A DNA stretch of 64,000 nucleotides from Mycolicibacterium sp. lyk4-40-TYG-92. Its GTDB lineage: Bacteria > Actinomycetota > Actinomycetes > Mycobacteriales > Mycobacteriaceae. The stretch is from assembly GCF_030209435.1 (NCBI RefSeq), contig NZ_JARVRX010000002.1:62001-126000 (forward strand), given 5' to 3'. The notes under the pieces are model-generated. The model did no database searches, had not been told where the DNA came from, and saw nothing but the letters and a program-made list of their open reading frames with translations. Shown piece after piece: positions 61,424 through 64,000 of the stretch (position 1 is the first letter of the stretch; every line of letters starts with the position of its first letter). The translations under genes and the position numbers were made by a program.

Positions 61424-63160
61424 ATGACAACAGTGGCGGACCACCTTATTTCCGCACTGAAAATCAGTGGTGTACAAAGAATTTACGGTCTGCCCGGCGA
61501 CAGCCTGAACGGGTTCACCGACGCCATCCGGAGAGCCGGTGACATCGCGTGGGAACACGTCCGGCACGAGGAGTCGGCGGCGTTCGCGGCGGCTGCTGAT
61601 GCGGCGCTGACCGGTCAGCTGGCGGTGTGCGCAGGCAGCTGTGGTCCCGGCAACCTGCATCTGATCAATGGCTTGTTCGACGCCCAGCGCAGCCGTGTCC
61701 CCGTACTCGCCATCGCCGCGCACATCCCGGCCGCCGAGATCGGTTCGCAGTACTTCCAAGAGACCAATCCGACCGCGCTGTTCCGCGACTGCAGCGTGTA
61801 CTGCGAACTGGTCACCGCAGCCGAGAACGCACCGCGCATCTTCGAGATGGCGATGCGGGCCGCCGTGGAGGAGAACGGCGTCGCGGTGGTCGTCGTCCCT
61901 GGCGAGATCTTCCTGCACCGCGCAGAGGTGTCGCAGTGGCTGACCCGGGCGATCACCGCCACCCGGTCGGTGCTGCGCCCCGACGACGAATCGCTGCGCC
62001 GGGCCGCAGACATCCTCAACAACGCCGAGGCCGTCACGATCCTCGGCGGTGCGGGCGCCGCCGGCTGTCACGACGAGCTGATCGCGTTGGCCGCCACGCT
62101 CAACGCGCCGATCGTCCACGCCTTGCGCGGCAAGGAATTCATCGAATACGACAACCCCTACGACGTCGGCTTGACCGGGCTGCTGGGCTTCCCTTCCGGC
62201 TACAAGGCCATCAAGGAAGCCGAGGTCCTGCTGATGCTCGGCACCGACTTCCCGTACCGCCAGTTCTACCCGGACCACGCCACCGTCATCCAGGTCGACG
62301 TGCGCGGGCGCAACCTGGGGCGCCGCACCCCGGTGGACGTCCCGCTCCTGGGCACCGTCAGGGATACGGTGGCCGCGCTCATGCCGCGGCTGCGACCCAA
62401 AACCGAACGGGCACATCTGGATCGAGCCCTGAGGCACTACCGCCGGACCCGGCAGTCCCTGGACTCCCTGGCGGTCAACGACCGCGACCGCACCCCGATC
62501 CGTCCGGAATATGTCGCCGGGCTGGCGGATCGGCTCGCGGCCGACGACGCGGTGTTCACCGTCGACGTCGGCTCGCCGGTGGTGTGGGCGGCCCGCTATC
62601 TGACGATGAACGGCCGGCGCCGCATGATCGGCTCGTTCAACCACGGCACCATGGCGTGCGCGCTGCCGCTCGCGATCGGCGCACAGACGGCGTTCCGGGA
62701 CCGCCAGATCGTGGCGTTCGCCGGCGACGGCGGCCTGGCGATGCTGTTCGGTGAACTCATCACGCTGATTCAGAATCGATTACCGGTCAAGGTCATCGTC
62801 TTCAACAACTCGTCGTTGAACTTCGTCGAGCTGGAGATGAAAGCCGCCGGCATCGTCAACTTCGGCACCGAGCTGGTCAACCCTGATTTCGGGGCAGTGG
62901 CCCAGGCCATGGGCATCTTTGGGCGGCGGGTGGAACACCCCGGTGACCTGGAGCAGGCGCTCACCGAGGCGTTCGCGTATCCGGGGCCGGCGGTGGTCGA
63001 CGTCCATACCGCGCGCCAGGAGCTGTCCATCCCGCCGACGATCACCGCCGAGCAGGCAAAGGGATTCTCGCTCTTCGCTATTCGCACCATCCTGGCCGGG
63101 CGTGGTGAGGAGCTGCTGGATTTGATCACCACGAACGTGGCACGCCGGATCCTGGACTGA
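61424..63160 (+). CDS. Thiamine-pyrophosphate enzyme, PoxB-like pyruvate oxidase/dehydrogenase
   Basis: A 578-aa TPP enzyme. The N-terminal catalytic block YGLPGDS...HEESAAF contains the cofactor-activating Glu. A central FAD-type domain has LGGAGAAG, and the C-terminal TPP motif GDGG...NNSSLN is intact. The family converts pyruvate to acetate (PoxB) or related 2-oxoacids. ATG 61424 with a CAGGGGG site upstream. It ends just before a converging sensor kinase. Confidence 0.85.
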   Translation: MTTVADHLISALKISGVQRIYGLPGDSLNGFTDAIRRAGDIAWEHVRHEESAAFAAAADAALTGQLAVCAGSCGPGNLHLINGLFDAQRSRVPVLAIAAHIPAAEIGSQYFQETNPTALFRDCSVYCELVTAAENAPRIFEMAMRAAVEENGVAVVVVPGEIFLHRAEVSQWLTRAITATRSVLRPDDESLRRAADILNNAEAVTILGGAGAAGCHDELIALAATLNAPIVHALRGKEFIEYDNPYDVGLTGLLGFPSGYKAIKEAEVLLMLGTDFPYRQFYPDHATVIQVDVRGRNLGRRTPVDVPLLGTVRDTVAALMPRLRPKTERAHLDRALRHYRRTRQSLDSLAVNDRDRTPIRPEYVAGLADRLAADDAVFTVDVGSPVVWAARYLTMNGRRRMIGSFNHGTMACALPLAIGAQTAFRDRQIVAFAGDGGLAMLFGELITLIQNRLPVKVIVFNNSSLNFVELEMKAAGIVNFGTELVNPDFGAVAQAMGIFGRRVEHPGDLEQALTEAFAYPGPAVVDVHTARQELSIPPTITAEQAKGFSLFAIRTILAGRGEELLDLITTNVARRILD

Positions 63161-63164
63161 GCGC

Positions 63165-64000
63165 TCAGAGTTGTGCCGCCGCGCGGCTGGGTAAGTCCAC
63201 GGTGAACGTCGCGCCGCTGCCGACACCGGCGCTGGTCGCCATGATGCGGCCGTGGTGGGCGTCGACCAGGGCCTTGGCGATCGCCAGCCCGATGCCGGAG
63301 CCGCCGTGCGCCCGGTCGCGCGCCGAGTCGGCCCGGTAGAACCGCTCGAACAGCCGCGGCAGATGCTCGGCGGCGATGCCGTCGCCGTCGTCGGACACCT
63401 GGATCCGCACGGAACCACCAATATTCGTCGCCGCGACTCGCACCGTGCCGCCGGCTGCGGTGTGCCGTAGCGCATTGGTCAGCAGGTTGGCCAGTACCTG
63501 GTCGAGTCGTTGGGGATCGGCCCACAGGTCGGGCAACCCCGGGGTGATATCGGACGTCAGCGCAACGCCTTTGGCGCGGTACGGCGCCGCGAAGGCATCG
63601 ACCGCTGCGGCGATCAGCGTCGCGGGCGCGACGGACTGCGTATCGACCAGCGTCATGTCCCGCTCGGCGTCGGACAGCGCCCGGACGTCCGAGCTGAGCC
63701 GCGCGAGCCGGCGGGTCTGATCGCGCAGCACGCCGATGGTGGTCGCGTCGAGGGGGTGAATGCCGTCTTCGATCGACTCGAGGTACGCGTCGATGACGGA
63801 GACGGGCGTGCGGAGTTCGTGCGCCAGGTCGGCCAGCAGCTGGCGCCGGGTGGTCTCGACCGAACCGAGCTGCTCGGCCATGGTGTTGAAAGCGTCTGCG
63901 ATGGAGTCGAATTCGGTGCCGAGATGCGGCGGTGAGACACGGATGTCGTAGTTCCCATCGGCGACGGCGGTGGCAGCGGCGGCAAGTTCGGCCGTCGAGC
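63165..64000 (-). CDS. Sensor histidine kinase, 5' end beyond the window
   Basis: The frame is open to the window edge. From the edge it reads a HAMP domain (FDSIADAFNTMAEQ), then HisKA with the phospho-His in DLAHELRTPVS, and the ATPase domain with N box NLLTNALRH, G1 DDGDGIA, F box FERFYRAD and G2 GGSGIGLAIA. The N-terminal membrane sensor is outside the window. A response-regulator partner is expected further right. Confidence 0.9.
   Translation of the reverse strand, partial: STAELAAAATAVADGNYDIRVSPPHLGTEFDSIADAFNTMAEQLGSVETTRRQLLADLAHELRTPVSVIDAYLESIEDGIHPLDATTIGVLRDQTRRLARLSSDVRALSDAERDMTLVDTQSVAPATLIAAAVDAFAAPYRAKGVALTSDITPGLPDLWADPQRLDQVLANLLTNALRHTAAGGTVRVAATNIGGSVRIQVSDDGDGIAAEHLPRLFERFYRADSARDRAHGGSGIGLAIAKALVDAHHGRIMATSAGVGSGATFTVDLPSRAAAQL

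Noticed and set aside
61385..62644. 419-codon minus-strand frame
   Set aside because: Antisense to the PoxB-like gene, which has all TPP-enzyme motifs.
1..64000. CRISPR arrays, tRNA or rRNA genes, IS elements
   Set aside because: No regular direct-repeat array, cloverleaf, rRNA block or transposase was recognised on either strand.

Overview
The window is chromosomal DNA of a high-GC actinomycete, almost certainly a rapidly growing Mycobacterium (Mycolicibacterium-type). The evidence is a PbpLipo-like class B penicillin-binding lipoprotein, a fatty-acyl-AMP ligase, an ESX-type WXG100 pair with a polymorphic toxin, DUF305/DUF6153 copper-associated proteins behind a CsoR-like operator, a GAP/SAP-family membrane protein, CsbD and DUF4235 proteins, and a perfect mycobacterial-type LexA box. 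No tRNA, rRNA, CRISPR array or insertion sequence was recognised.

Region 1 (1-1471): a phage-derived remnant, a truncated lysin-B/cutinase-like esterase with a small phage-like partner, followed by about 670 bp with no convincing gene.

Region 2 (1472-19254) is a dense anti-phage island with visibly less GC-biased codon use than the right half of the window. It holds two NaeI-family restriction endonucleases, one of which lacks a catalytic Glu; an AspBHI-like modification-dependent (type IV) endonuclease; a cytosine-C5 methyltransferase; and a Vsr mismatch endonuclease. Next come a tight three-gene operon (a 1038-aa protein of unknown fold, a 1750-aa YprA/DruE-like DUF1998 helicase, and a Cas4/RecB-like PD-(D/E)XK nuclease with Fe-S cysteines) and a gene pair (an SMC/Rad50-like ATPase with a zinc-hook motif plus a small helical protein). 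A perfect LexA site sits between the divergent methyltransferase and vsr genes. The combination resembles parts of Druantia, DISARM and related YprA-helicase systems, but I cannot match it to a named type. It is the best candidate here for an undescribed composite defence system.

Region 3 (19283-25250): a CxxC membrane protein, a RusA-like/zinc-domain protein followed by a metallophosphoesterase, a NmrA/SDR oxidoreductase pair behind a TAACGA palindrome, and a macro-like protein.

Region 4 (25275-29535): a minus-strand ESX polymorphic toxin operon. It runs WXG100, WXG100, a toxin with a C-terminal restriction-endonuclease-like nuclease domain, then three candidate immunity genes, two of which are tandem paralogues.

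Region 5 (29810-64000) is ordinary chromosome: MscS channel, Gre-like factor, OPT transporter, RF3, sulfatase, fatty-acyl-AMP ligase, copper-responsive DUF6153/DUF305 pair, pseudokinase-flippase fusion, PbpLipo-like PBP, an SDR, and small membrane or secreted proteins. It continues with a TetR/Rieske oxygenase/DapB-like dehydrogenase cluster, a TetR/alpha-beta-hydrolase pair with a perfect operator palindrome, a methyltransferase, an MBL-fold hydrolase, a GAP protein, a glutamate-synthase-like FMN enzyme, envelope-stress-type proteins (DUF4235, CsbD, coiled coil), a large repetitive secreted protein, an SRPBCC protein, a PoxB-like TPP enzyme, and a sensor kinase cut off by the window end.
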